Source of the DNA: Inonotus obliquus
Taxonomy: Eukaryota > Basidiomycota > Agaricomycetes > Hymenochaetales > Hymenochaetaceae
Direction of reading: 5' to 3'
NCBI GenBank assembly: GCA_032164295.1
Contig: JAJHTX010000004.1
Location: 2,976,001-3,040,000 of the forward strand
DNA: 64,000 bases
How positions within the stretch are numbered: position 1 is the first letter of the stretch; each line of letters opens with the position of its first letter. Position numbers and translations under genes: made by a program. Shown piece after piece: positions 46,715 through 59,621 of the stretch. A model generated the notes under the pieces. That model was not told the origin of the DNA. It made no database searches and worked only from the letters and a program-made list of their open reading frames with translations.

Positions 46715-47602
46715 TTTAGTACATGACTGTACTAAAGGGGAGAGGAGACTGACCAGTGGAGATACTCATGTAGACTTTGGACGATTTGTAAAGTTGACGT
46801 GATTTTGCCGTCATTTCGTTATGTAATTGCGTTTCTTGCTTTGCTCTTTTGGTGGTGGCAAACATGTTTGCTTCGTCTGTACTAACGAGCATCTGCTTGC
46901 TGCTTTGATTACTTTGTGTTGTACCTGACTCTCTGTTTTGCTTAGACCATCTCCATTTGTCTCTCCTAACGCGTCGAATGTTTCGTCTTCTACAAACAAT
47001 CCACCAGCAAGGGAGGTTTAGAGAATGAATACGTACGGTACGTTGTGTGGGACCTCACAGAGAATGAGAGCAAAAAAAACTACAAGCACTTCATTACTAC
47101 TTAGATATTACTCAAAGTCCAAAGAAAGGAACGGAGGGTCGCAAAAAGAAAAAGAAAAAGAAAGAGAAAAAGGAAGGAAGGAAAGAGTAATTAAGTGATA
47201 AGCCGGTGGGGGGAAACTGATGCCTATAGATTGATAAAAAGTCCGTTTCGTAATTGTCCATGGCGTGCAATTGCGTATGGAGGAGCTTCATACTTGTGTC
47301 CAAGTCGAGCGAGCAGCTGATGAGATGAGACGATGGAATAAAAGTGCAGCAAGAGACAGTGAAGGAAGGTGAGAGCGAGAGACAGCCTAGAACTGGGAAT
47401 GGATCCTGTAAATACAAATAGTACGTACTACTATGCGCTATGCAATATCGAGATCGAGTAGGGAAGGGAGGAAAGACGGTAACGACAAACTAACGAACGA
47501 GGTAACTGATGTCTATTTATGAAAAGACGTGACGGAATGCATGATGAACGATTGTCCGTGTCCGATATAACGAATAATATTGTCCGAATCCGTTTTCCGA
47601 GT
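46715..47602. other. Intergenic stretch with purine tract
   Basis: About 890 bases between convergent genes, holding two 3' UTRs. A purine-rich run (AAAAAGAAAAAGAAAAAGAA and following, about 47143-47190) stands out. No gene seen. Confidence 0.45.
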
Positions 47603-50600
47603 CTATGATTCCGAAAGGATTTTGTCGATAGCTTGGTTAAGGAATTCCTTCCGTGTCGATAGATCAGCTCGAGGGAACTTAGCCGCCATCTCGTCACGCG
47701 CAGTCCTACAGAATGTCAAATACAGTCAGTAAAACCCCACAAAGTAAATACCCGGGAAGGACGCACTTTTTCGTAACAGTCATCAAATCCTGTGTAAGCA
47801 AATACTTGCTCAGTGCATCATACAACTCCTCATCACTCGGGTTCTCATTCATACTCGGTCCAGACGCGAACGGGTTCATCGTCGTTGCAAGCGAGAATGT
47901 CGACATCGGCCGTTGCTGCATTCCCATTGCCGGTGCCTGCGGAGGCTGTAACGGTGCTTGCATCCCTGCATTAAACCCAATCTGCGAACCACTGGCCATC
48001 ATAGGCATCCCGTACATTGACGGTGCAAAGGCTGGTCCGGTATTCATCCCTCCCATAAAGTTGCCTGCTCCGTAATCAGAACCCATAACAGAGCCAGGTC
48101 CTCCACCGAATGGTCCGAAAGGCATTGCTCCGAGCTGAGGTACGCCACCATTGAAGCCTGACATTGACCCTCTACCGGTTTGTTGTGACTGGACGCCAGT
48201 GTGATGCGAGAGATTGCTCAACGATGGCTTGTTAGGCAGGCGAAGGTTGGGGTTAGACGAGTTGTTGTACGTAACGTTAGTGTCGCGATAGTAGTCTCCC
48301 GACTGCGAGGCCTGGTGGTAACTCCTGATGGATGCGGGTCGTGATGGCGATCCAGCAGGTTTTGAGTGATATCCAGATCCTGTGTGTCGAGTGTCGTCTG
48401 AACGATGAGAACCATTCTCCCAAGCTTCAGCTTCATATTCTATAATGTAAATCAATCATCAAAGCCCTCGGCAATATCAGAACTTTTGTGCATACCGCTG
48501 AATTTCTTAAGCGGGATCATACTATCATCGAACTTCTCATCCTCAGCCATGATGACCTTCTTGTTGTTACCTTCACCAACGACAACACGCGTGTTACCCC
48601 AGCTGAAGTCATCCATGCACCAGAAGGAATAGACTGGGAGGAAGAAACTGTAAACCGGATACCTGAAGGTGGCGTAAGTCAGAAGACCAGAAAGGGTATA
48701 ATATGGCATTTGGACACACGAAATAATATAGACAACCATCCAGCCGACAAGCATGAACTCTCGCTTGAGAATGAAGATCAAAGCCTGGAGACCATAGACT
48801 GCAGCAATCATGATAAGCGAAATCACTGGAAGTGCGCTTGCACCGGTGGAGACCGTGACGATCAGATATGCGAGCTGAATTACTCGTAAGCACACTGTCA
48901 ACACTGATGAATGAACAACATACGTAGACGACAGTAGCAGGCAGGATCTAAGGAAGGAAAGCAGTCAGCTAAGAACTAACAATTTACTCAAGCAATTTCC
49001 ACTCACAATCGTCCCCAAAAGATCAATAAACACAACAAACCGCATCGAAAAACAACAAATACCACATAACTCCGGCAAGAACACAAGCTCGCACAAGTTA
49101 TGCACCGTCGAGTTAATCCAACGACGTCTCTGAGACAACAAGACAGACCATGACTCGGGAGCAATTGTATGTGCAATCGCATCCGGTGTGAACTTGAGCC
49201 TGAACGTCGGGAAGTGTTTAATCAACAGTGTCGTCAAGTATCGATCTTCACCGAGTGAGAACAGATTCTTCTTGTGCAGAGTGTCGACGTTCCCTTCTGA
49301 GTATTCGTCAATGATCCGGTTTGAGATGATAACCGGTCGACCCTTGTCCGCGGTACGAATTCGATAGAGGGAGAAACAACCCGGAAGACAAGTAACGGTA
49401 CCGAACAGAGACTCGAATGCCTTTGCCAAGTTGTGGGAAATATAGTATTCGTAAACCTATTGGCTGAGAATTAGCACCAAACACGAAATGCATATAGGGA
49501 AATGGAGACAGACTTGAATCATCGTCCACCAAGAACCCTCTTCGTTGTCCAGCTTCGTCTCGCCACAAATACCAATAATACTCGAGTCATCAGCAGCGCA
49601 GGCAACAAGTCGGTTGAGCGAATCAGGAGTAACGGACTATACAAATCAGCAAAACATTAATACCAGACCAACATTCCAAATGACTACTTGACTTACCGTA
49701 TCAGCATCAACAGTGAACAAGTACTCATAGAAGGCAGGATCAATGCCAATAACATTCCGCATCTGGTGATAGATCTCAAGCTCCAAGGGCGACATCGGCG
49801 CGTCAAAGTGTACACGATTAAGGTAGTGCATCACGAGAATTTGAGAGTCACGTTTGCCACGATTGCCTGGTTTCGACCTTTCAGTCGGCTTGCCGACCTT
49901 GACAACAACAATATACCTGCGTCGATAACAAATTAGCAAGGCCTCTCATTGAAATGCGAGATAAAAGATGAAGGTGACACTTACGGAACGACATGTCCCT
50001 CAAACTCGTATAACCCAGAATACACCTTTCCGTAGTTTAGCTGCTTCGAGCCCTCGCCGATAGACTTGAACAGCAATGGTTCAGGATCCAATTTCGGGTC
50101 CACACCAAGCAAGTCAAGAACAATCCTCGGGGTTGGTCGGTCATTCCCACTACCAATGATATTCCCGTCGCAAATGACAAAGATTAGCTTGCGCTTATCG
50201 TCGTACTTGAGTGCCGCAAGCGAGTCAATGGTACGCCGTAATGAGTCTTCTCCCTCCGTGTAACACGGGACCTGGCAGATGACGAACTTGTCCTGGAGTT
50301 CCGGGTAACGCTTGGAACCCAATTGAAGAGCAGCCAGGACTATTAACGTGCATCAGGATCAGTTGACCTAAAAGGGATCACAGAGTGAATAACATAAGAA
50401 GACTTACACTTCGCCGCAATGATAACGACAAGAATGATCGAAGCCACCAATAACAGAATATTCTGCACTTTGCATCGCGGCGTCTTTCGGAAATCACTCT
50501 CACCAACAGAGAAAGCATTCCGAATGCAGTTCATGTTGTCCGTCGCGACAGCCTGACTCTTCGTTGCCAGCACCTCATCAAGTGAACTCGAAATATCGCC

Positions 50601-53600
50601 TCCTGCACCCTCCTTGAACGCACTGACGATATCATCATCCAAGAACTTGTACGTATCCGCGTTGCTGAAAACTTCAAGAGTGTACAGGTAATCCGTCAAG
50701 TCGTAAACCTTGTCATGGTAGAATGCCCAGACTCTAGAGAAATTTACGAGCGCAAATGAGTACACTTTCAAAAATCAAATTGAAAAGTTACGCACTTCTC
50801 CATATTCTCATCCCTCGCTCCTGCTTTGATCGTCGCCTTGTCCCAGACAACGGGACCCTTATAGAATTTTTTAATCTTTGGCAGGAACGTTGCCGTGTAC
50901 CAATCCTCATTCGCCAGTGCTGAATTCGGATCGACGGCCAGTGTACCGGAAGTGTGAATCGCCGTCTGTGACACAATCGTGAAGTTCTTATACTGGAGAG
51001 CAGAATCCGCCACCCCTAAGCCCTGGCATGCGAGCGAGAGCGGTGGTGGGAAGTAGTTCGTCATGTCTGCACCACCGAGCTGTTCGAGGACTGCTTGACT
51101 GTTACTTGGTGAACCAGTAATATCACTATGGTCATGTCCAACGAAATCCGTTACGTCGTACACCCCTCCACGAATGGCGACGAAGAAATCATCAGTACCT
51201 GAATGCTGCGCAACTTCCTCCACGCTCCACGCTTTGTCAAAGTTAGGACAGAGTAGACGACCAAAGATGATGATGTAGAACAGGATAAGCCCGCAAGTGA
51301 AGAAGATGAGCATGCAGATCGTGAGTTTCTCCCGCCATGCAAGTCGAATATCTGGCCGCTTCATTCGCCCAATGTACTTGAGTATGAAGTCCGGAATCCA
51401 CCATGTGCAGAGCATTACAATTATAAGCCAGATACGACGAGACCGACTCGTTGGAACTTCCTCAACGGTGTTGGGTGCGTTGTTGACGACCATTCCGCCA
51501 GCTTCTTTCGGTAAGCTAGGCTGTGGGGGACTACGATCGCCTTTCTTGTCCCACTCTGAACCCCAGGCACTACCATCATCAGGCTCGGTATAAGCTGGAG
51601 TTGCTTCAATACCCGGTGACTTCAATCCACCACCTCCGTATCCTCCATTATTGGGATCAAGTGTGTTCAACTGCCCAGACATTGACCGTGATATCAGTAG
51701 GTTGTCTGCGCTCTCGTTGTAGTATTCCGCGGCACCAAAGGCGTTTGGTTCTTGCGTGTGCTCCGTCGCCGCGTCGTCTACGTAACTCTCATCGTCCATC
51801 GAACCTCCAGCGGCCGCACTAGCCTTCTCCTGCTCCCGAACACCATCCTCGACAAGTTTCCACGCATCATACGTTAAGAAAATAGACCGATGACCAAGAA
51901 CATAGTCCGATCCTTCCTTCAGCCCATTCTTCTGCACGCACTGTCGAATTCGGAGAGGCGTCTCACCCATCATCGTCGGGACATACCGATCACAGAATTC
52001 TTCCTGCTGAAAGTCGACCACGTAGTCAATACGGCGGCGGGCAATGAGGTCCGGCAACAACAGCGACCGTACTTGCGCCTTGACGCGTCGTTTATCGAAG
52101 GAATTCGGAGAACCAGAATCGTTTGGTCGAATGCACGAGATAGTCCATAAGTGCGCGCGATCCAAAGCAAAGAAGAGCTCTGATAGTGTGTGGTTAAGCT
52201 GCGTCGTAATCGGGTAAGTCTTTGCGGGGTCCAATTGGTTCGGCTCATCCTGTGATGCATTTCCAGAGTTGATAGGAGTAGGGTGCCGCAATGGTCTAGA
52301 AGACACCTGGGCCTGGACAACAATTGACGCATCTTGGTGGTGCATCTCAGTGGCCAAGCTTGGCCCGGAAACGAGCTTCGCTATGAAAGAATCTGCCGAA
52401 TTTCGTAGTAGAGTGACAAATCCAGCATCTAACAAATCCGTATCCTTCTCAATGAATTGCGTCGCGTCGTACGAGCAAGGTCCCGCGTAGTGATTAACAC
52501 CGAAAGTGCTTTTGTCTGAAGCACCGCCCAAAGCAGGAGTCGAAGAGAATGATGCATGCATTCCGAACTTTGTCGTTAAATCCTGCAACATATCACCGTC
52601 ACGCCTGTCACCGCCTTTGCCCTGCTTGTAGGAACTACAAGCCTTGTTCATCACGCCAAGAATACCTCCAGGCTTCCGATGCGCACGCTCACTCAACTGG
52701 GCACCACGCAACAGCTCAACGCACGCAGAGTTGTCCATCGTTTCGATCGCAGGTAACGCGATGCCATCACCAGTAAGGTGCGCATTGTACCCAACAGCAT
52801 CCTCAAACGTGTTCCGAACCATGTACGAGTGCACGAGCTCGTCGGCAAAGTTGATGCAGAACTCTTGGAATCCGTTCTGTCCGTACGCGGCGATCAGCGG
52901 CGCATGTGACGTAAGCGCAATCGAATTTGTTCCAGACGGTGAACGAGACTGGAAGCCCGCTTGGTCAAGGAGGATGATCTGCGCGGGTGGCGGCGGGTCC
53001 GCTGCATTGGGAGCGAGCTTGTGGTTCGCCGTTTCCACGACGAAAGCGAACAATATGGCATATAGATCTCGCACGAGTTGGTCACGCTGCATAGCACTCT
53101 GTTGTGGGCTGAGAAGCACGGTGTACAATTCCTTCCGGACGTAGCTCGTCTTGATCGTGAGAGCCTGAGCAAGGTCTTCAGGGGCTACACCAAGCAGGCG
53201 CGCCACCTGTTCCAGTACGAGCATGTTCGCAACATGTGCCGTGTCCTCCCTAGAAACGCCTTCGACAAACTCGAGGTTGCCAAGTAAAAGGATAGAAATG
53301 AGGACGTTGAAGATGGCAGTTACATGCTTCGCCTTGAACCCCAGAGTGCGCATCGCGGCGCGCAGCTCCGTCATCGCCGTCGCATCATCACTGAACGGTC
53401 CACCAGGTAAGCGGTAGCACCCTGACGAGGCGAGTAAGGCATAGTCTGACGGATCTTCCATGTTCAATCGATCGCGCTCCTCAGTTGTCGCACCCGCAAG
53501 AAGCTGGTAGAAAACGTGGAACGTCCGCTCCTCGTGCGTGAGCCTCGTGAGTCGACTTTTGTCCAGACCATACGTGAGCACCTTTGCCGATCCGATGCGC

Positions 53601-54257
53601 CCGCGCTCGGTGAAATGCAGCTCAAAGTAGCGGCCGTGCCGCGAGGCATTCGGGTTAAGGAGCGTCTTTGCATTTCCAAACGAATCAAGCAGCGTATACA
53701 GGGACTTGATCTGCTCTGCCACTTTATGCTCTTTTTTCGAGCGTGCGGAGAGACGAAGGACCTGGTTGATGAGTAATTTAGATGTTTCCGTTTTTCCGGA
53801 GCCCGTGATTCCCCTGGAAACATAACAAAGATGCAAGTAGTTTAGGATGGTTCTAAGAAGGAGGAAAGCAGTGCGGCGAGACAGACCTAAAGATGACAGC
53901 TTGAGACTGTTTTCTTTGCCGCATGAGTAAATAGACCTTTGCAGCGAGGTCATAAGGATGCGGCTGGGGCGCTCTGGGCGAACCAGGGGTGGGTACACTT
54001 GTTTCCTTGTAACATCGCTCCTCATAATCCTTCGCACTCGCCTCATTGACGTTTGCCAGTGTTTTAAGAGGGTTGACTACGACGAGATTTGAGGCGCCAA
54101 TGCGGGCATAAGGCATGTCTGCACGGAAGCGTGCTTGGAGGATATTAAGGACAGCATCGTCTGTCGGGTAAACAGTGGTGGAGCCAGTTGAAGCGATGAG
54201 GTCTATAAGGTCGCCCGAAGAAGCGGCGGGCGACGAGGACGCCGAGACTGACGCCAT
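47603..54257 (-). CDS. Class V chitin synthase with myosin-motor-like domain
   Basis: Plasma-membrane UDP-GlcNAc beta-1,4-transferase for cell-wall chitin. Twelve exons (54257-53887, 53813-50796, 50733-50408, 50339-49985, 49916-49697, 49636-49514, 49456-49007, 48948-48925, 48874-48720, 48662-48496, 48439-47767, 47705-47603) give 1994 residues. In order: a myosin-motor-like domain with P-loop [12 protein letters not shown] (about 125-136), including [24 protein letters not shown] and [19 protein letters not shown]; two TM helices; a cytochrome-b5-like domain ([17 protein letters not shown]); a further TM; then the GT2 core with [22 protein letters not shown] (about 1427), GEDRYLT (about 1540) and QRRRW (1580-1584). 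C-terminal TM helices follow, then a Gly/Met/Pro-rich linker and a DEK-C domain ([19 protein letters not shown]). All transferase motifs are present. The motor lacks parts of a canonical myosin head, as is usual for the class. Confidence 0.95.
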
Positions 54258-56199
54258 GGAATAAAGAGAGAGAAAGGAGGGACTTTGTCGTAAAGGACGT
54301 GGAAGGAGGAGGAGGGAGCAAAGGCAAGGAGATGTCGTCCCGTCGCGAGAATCGCAAGAACTACCTTTTATGGAAGTACTCCCGTCACGGAATAATCCCA
54401 TCCATTCACTCAATATTCTTCTCTCAATTCTTGTATAGAATGTCACTCTACGTAGTCTACTGAACTCTGCCTACTTTGAAAGACCAGGGTGTAAAGAACA
54501 CGTGGAGATGTTAGCCACTTCACTGAATTGAATTGAAGCCAAGGTATGATGATTGCATCAATTCCCAAAACATTTGCGGAGCTCATCGCCCCCTCCCATC
54601 CGGACCCCTTCTCTATGCAGTAGGCTGTTGCACATCGCCAGCACGGCAACACGGCAACCCAAATACACACGTCGGGGTGCAGGGCTAACTGGATATCGCA
54701 CGGAATTGACATGTCATCACCTATTCTTGGTATTCTCTGAGAATAACAAGATGAAAATTCCCATGGTATGTTTCCCCGAGGTCCCATGCGTTTATTGAAC
54801 TTGTTGTAGTGTCACAACCGTCTGCCACCCAGTGGTTGGTCTATCTGCAGTACTGCCTGGTGACTTGTCTAAAATATGTGAGTTCAAGTTTCAGTGATTG
54901 CCGATCCTGCTTTCCCACACAATTGATGCCATCAAAGCTCAAGGCTCAATCGTGACAGTCCACATCTAATCGACATGAGCCAACGCTGTTCAGTACATAA
55001 CAAGCTGGATTTCTCAGTCACTCCTCTGAACAGTGTGAACCTCTTTATAGCGCCCAAATAACTTGCCGACCATTGCGCAGCCCTTCCACTTAACTTTATC
55101 AATTTATTGACATGCGCCACTCAAGGGAACGAATATGCAGGGAGCCACAACTCGTGACATACTATCAAGCTCGCTTAGTGCATCATCCAATGCCCATGGC
55201 CGAAGCTGTGGACGGACGGGAAGGGTGGTTCCGGGAGATGTAAGGTGCCATACAGAAAGGCTCGGTTGATAAAGGGGAATTCAGGATAGGATGCGTCGAC
55301 CGACGACGGGAGACTCGGTCTATTAAGTCCGCGACGCTTCGAAATTTGCCAGGAGCAAAGAGCCTCTCGCAAATCAACATGATACTCAAAGAGTTCTAGT
55401 TTTAGATACCTTCAAGAAAGCTTCCGCCTAGGCCTGTGAGGAATGATCCAAGCATCTTCTTTCCCCGGTTCTCGTATCGGACACCCCGACATGGTGATAA
55501 TTGATGGACAAATGGTTGGGTGCAATGGTTGGATCCTGTAGGACAGTCCGGACGGAGGTCGACTCGGAAGTGAGTGTACCTTCTTCTCTCCGATCAAACT
55601 TTGAAGTGAATGGCGGACCTGGATCCATTCACTCATACAGATTTGCGAAGAAGACGGCGTTGTGTTGTGTTATCTCGCATCCAGTCCAGTAAAATAACGA
55701 AAGGGCTGGAGGCCACCCAAACGAGAACGTCGATCAAACTTCTCACACTTGCCTCTTACCGCACTATCAATTCACTCCAAGTTTGGCCGCCACTGACTCT
55801 AAATTGTTAACATGCAGACTCCGGACAACGCAGCCTCGTTCTCCCGACAGTTACTCCGCCAGACGAACAACGATAAGCCGTTTGTCTTGGAAGAAGAGAA
55901 TAGTACCTGGGTCCTATGTATTCTGTCTTTGGAGAGCTTATCAGAGACTGGATAGATGGAATCGTCCGGGTCTGCTTATCTCGCCTCCCGATGCATATCA
56001 AATTTATTTTCTATCGGATCAATGGACTCCGGGATTACACATACCCAGCGCTATTTATTATCTCAAAGAAGCCCCGCATAAATCCCGTATATCTCTTCTG
56101 GGCCTGGGACATCCTTCTCTCCCTTCTCCTCCTCCTTGCTCTCCGACTACCATCATCTTTGGCACCGAGCGAGGCTAGTACTCCCGAGAAAAGTCTGCA
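54258..56199. other. Long divergent intergenic region
   Basis: About 1.9 kb between the chitin synthase and the divergent permease. No convincing gene. A 47-codon plus-strand frame (55812-55955) starts MQTPDNAASFSRQL and could be an upstream ORF of the permease transcript; it has no homology I can name. CT-rich stretches precede the chitin synthase start. Confidence 0.4.
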
Positions 56200-58641
56200 A
56201 TGTCGTCCGACGCTCATTCCATGACTAAAGACCAACCTCAACCTACCCCTCCTCTATCTACCTCGCTAGAACCTACCACCACTAAAACCAGCAAACTACG
56301 TCAGCATGCAACACGATACAAGGAAAAACTCACAACTCGCGATGGCTGGTTAGGCGACTACGATTATTTTTGGCTTTGTATGCCAACTTTACCTTCTCTA
56401 CGTAAACAAACTCGGCGTCGTCTACCACCGTTTTATGCCCTAAATGCAGATTTACCTTTACTTCTTGCTATGGCTTGTGGACTCCAACATGCTCTTGCTA
56501 TGCTTGCTGGGTTGATTACCCCACCGATTATTTTTGCGAGCTCGTTGAGTTTGGATAGTGAGACGAGCGCGTATATGATTAGTGCCTCGTTGATTAGTTG
56601 CGGTGAGTCCCGAGTCTTTGGTCGTGTGCTTCGTTATCATTTATTGATGATCATGTGCAGGTATATTGAGTCTGGTTCAGATATCGAGGACCCCTCTCTT
56701 CAAGGGATACTATCTCGGGACGGGCTTGCTCTCCGTTGTTGGAACGAGTTTTGCTACTTTGAGTACCGCTTCTGCTGTGAGTCCCTTATTTATTCTGGCA
56801 ATAATGGTTCTCTCTGGCTGAAGTTCTTCGTGACCCATCATGTGGCTTAGATTTTCACTGCGCTATATAACAATGGTACCTGTACGAGTACGACAGTAGA
56901 TGGTGTTACGTCGAGGGACCCATGTCCAGACGCATATGGTCGTCTCCTCGGTACGTTTCTCTTCCTCGTCCATCCTTTCCCACCAAACCAACACCAATTT
57001 TTCATCTACACCAGGCACATCCCTAATCTGCTCCTTCCTCGAAATGTTCATGGCTTTCGTCCCCGTTCGAATCCTACAACGCGTTTTCCCACCAATGGTC
57101 ACTGGTACAGTTATCCTACTCATTGGGGCATCGCTTATTGGTGAATCGGGTATTGCGAATTGGGGTGGTGGCTCGAATGATTGTCAACTTCGGCCTGAGT
57201 CTGGAATTTATCAGATGTGTCCGACTATTAATGCTCCGAGGCCTTTGCTGTACGTCTCTCTTCTTTGATATCCGAAGATGGAGACTGATAGTTATATGGA
57301 ATAGATGGGGATCCCCCGAATTTATCGGACTTGGCTTCCTGTCTTTCGTCTCTATCATCCTGACGGAGCTATTCGGTTCACCATTCCTCAAGAACATCTC
57401 CATCATCGTCGGGCTTGCCGTCGGATGCATCGTTGCTGGTGCGGCGGGATACATTGATAGCTCAAGTATTTCCAGGGCACCCGCTATCACCTTCTTTTGG
57501 TGAGCAAGCTCTTGCGTCCATTTCGAAGGAAGCTAATGCTGAATCGTCTTGTAAAGGGTGAAAACGTTCAAGCTCCGTGTGTATCCTCCTGCGATATTGC
57601 CGATGCTTGCAGTCTATGGTACGTAGTTTCCGTCCACGTCTTTTGATCCGCATTTGTAGCAGAGTTTTTATCACCTTGATTATTAGTGTCGTTGGCTATG
57701 GAAGCTATTGGCGATATTACCGCCTCAGCTGAAGTCTCGCGCGTCGAGGTCGACGGTCCTGAGTTCGACTCGCGTATACAGGGTGGTGTCTTGGTATGTC
57801 TTTCAGCCTGCCGCACTCATTATTATTTTAACCTGTTATTGAAATAATACACTTTTTAGTCTGATGGTTTCGGAGGTTTCATGTCTGCATTATTCACAGT
57901 TGCACCTGTGTCATGTTTCGCTCAGGTTCGTCCAAGTCGTCGGATATGACTCTGCTGATGTTTAATGGGTGGCGTTCTAGAATAACGGTGTGATTGCAAT
58001 TACACGTTGCGCGAGTCGGACAGCAGGCCGATTCTGCTGTTTCTTCCTTATTCTCTTCGGAGTTCTAGGAAAGATCTCAGGTGTCTTCCTCGCAAGTGCG
58101 TTTCTCTTCTTACACCTCTACCTCACAATACATCCTAATCCGCTTACTCTTACAGTTCCCAACTCCGTCCTTGGAGGCGTAACAACTTTCCTCTTTGCGA
58201 ACGTCATGGCTTCCGGAGCACGTGTCCTTTCTTATCTCCGCTGGACACGCCGTGATCGTTTCATACTCGCTGCTTCACTTTCATTGGGAGTAGGAAATCT
58301 TCTGGTTCATGATATTTTCACGCATTTATTCGATGGTGTGGAGAATCCGGGTTCGGGGTTACAAGGATTGTTTGATTCGATTACGATTGTTTTGAGTACT
58401 CCTTGTGAGTTTCTTTCTGTTTTGATTTGGGATTGGGATTGGGATTGGATTTGGTACTGACGAGTTTTTACGTGTATTTGTAGTCCTCATCGCGGGTATA
58501 ACAGCAGTCATTCTCAACCTCCTCATCCCACAAGAAAGTACAGAAGAAATAAAGGAGGAAGTAGCGAATGACGTTGAAGTGATCGCTCATGAAAATAACG
58601 ATATCGAAGCGAATCCGAAAGTCACAAAGGTCGAACATTAG
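56200..58641 (+). CDS. Uric acid/xanthine permease (NAT/N CS2 family)
   Basis: Nucleobase:H+ symporter of the NAT (NCS2) family, close to Aspergillus UapA/UapC, for uptake of uric acid and xanthine. Eleven exons (56200-56602, 56661-56776, 56851-56950, 57015-57249, 57306-57500, 57557-57618, 57687-57793, 57860-57925, 57981-58095, 58156-58404, 58484-58641) give 601 residues with about 14 hydrophobic spans. Landmarks: GLQHALAMLAGLITPP in TM1, TSLICSFLEMFMAFVPVRI, PPMVTGTVILLIGASL, SDGFGGFMSALFTVAPVSCF and the NAT signature QNNGVIAITR (428-437) formed across an exon junction. The QN-x-G core matches oxidised-purine transporters. The C-terminal tail is acidic. An earlier in-frame start cannot be excluded. 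Confidence 0.92.
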
Positions 58642-59621
58642 AGTAGGCGTCTTTATCGACTTGGCTTTTTGCAGCCGCACACCTTGTTTTCTCCGTTTCG
58701 TTAGTCCTTCGTTCCTCTATTCCTCCATTCTTCTCACCCCACCACTGGCACCTTCTTACATTTCTTTCATTCTTCAGTGTAATGTAACGTATATTATTAG
58801 GTACGAATCCCCTGACGATAACGATTCGAATAGCTGAGATATAGATATATATAGATAGGGAAAAACGTTAGATGAAAGAATTAGTCTTAAACTGTTTGTA
58901 CCTATGTCCTTATGTATTTAACTTCCTCTTCCTCTTGGTCTTGGGATGGGATTAATGGCGTATTTATCTTACTTCTGCCTTCTAATTTGGGACCTTAGTT
59001 TCTAAGTTTCCGTCTACGAGTGCGAGTGCGAGTATGAGTCTATATCAATGACATCTCTCGCCTTTGAATATACGATATCCGTCTGATGAGCTGCACCCCC
59101 CCTATCCCACTCCAATATGGGTGTGCTAGCCCGTCAACGGATGTGATTAAGTGATCTATGACTTTCTACTAAGTTACATCCATAAAATCCCGGAGAATAG
59201 AAGAGGTAAGATGGAATGGGATGGGATGAGATGAGAAAAAGACGAAGGAGACAGCAAAGATGAAATAACAGGGGAGATAGCATGTAGGATCGTAGGATAT
59301 GATGTGATGTGAGACGATATGACACGACACGACACGACACGACACGACACTACGGTAAGTTCGCTCAATAAGCGGGAGGAAATAGAATAAGTAAGTGGAA
59401 TAGAAAGTTCAGAATCAGAACTCGAATGCCGGAAGTCCAAGGGGAACTGAGGGAGAAGGGGAGAAAGGACGAGAACGAGATTTATCAATACTAAGAGGGG
59501 CACTATCCACTTCCACGTCTCCATTCTCCTCACCTTTCCCTTCACTCAAACCCATACCCATAACTACACCCACATCCACACCATTGTTCATTCCCTCACC
59601 AATGCCGAAGACTCTCCCCTC
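58642..59621. other. Intergenic stretch between convergent genes
   Basis: About 980 bases between the permease and deacetylase stops. The minus-strand frames near 59134-59545 are low-complexity (Ser/His/Leu). A pentanucleotide array lies inside (next entry). No gene seen. Confidence 0.4.
59321..59350. repeat. Pentanucleotide array (GACAC)6
   Basis: Six exact head-to-tail GACAC units, in a region rich in related GATATGATGTGATGTGAGAC words. A candidate variable microsatellite. Confidence 0.9.
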
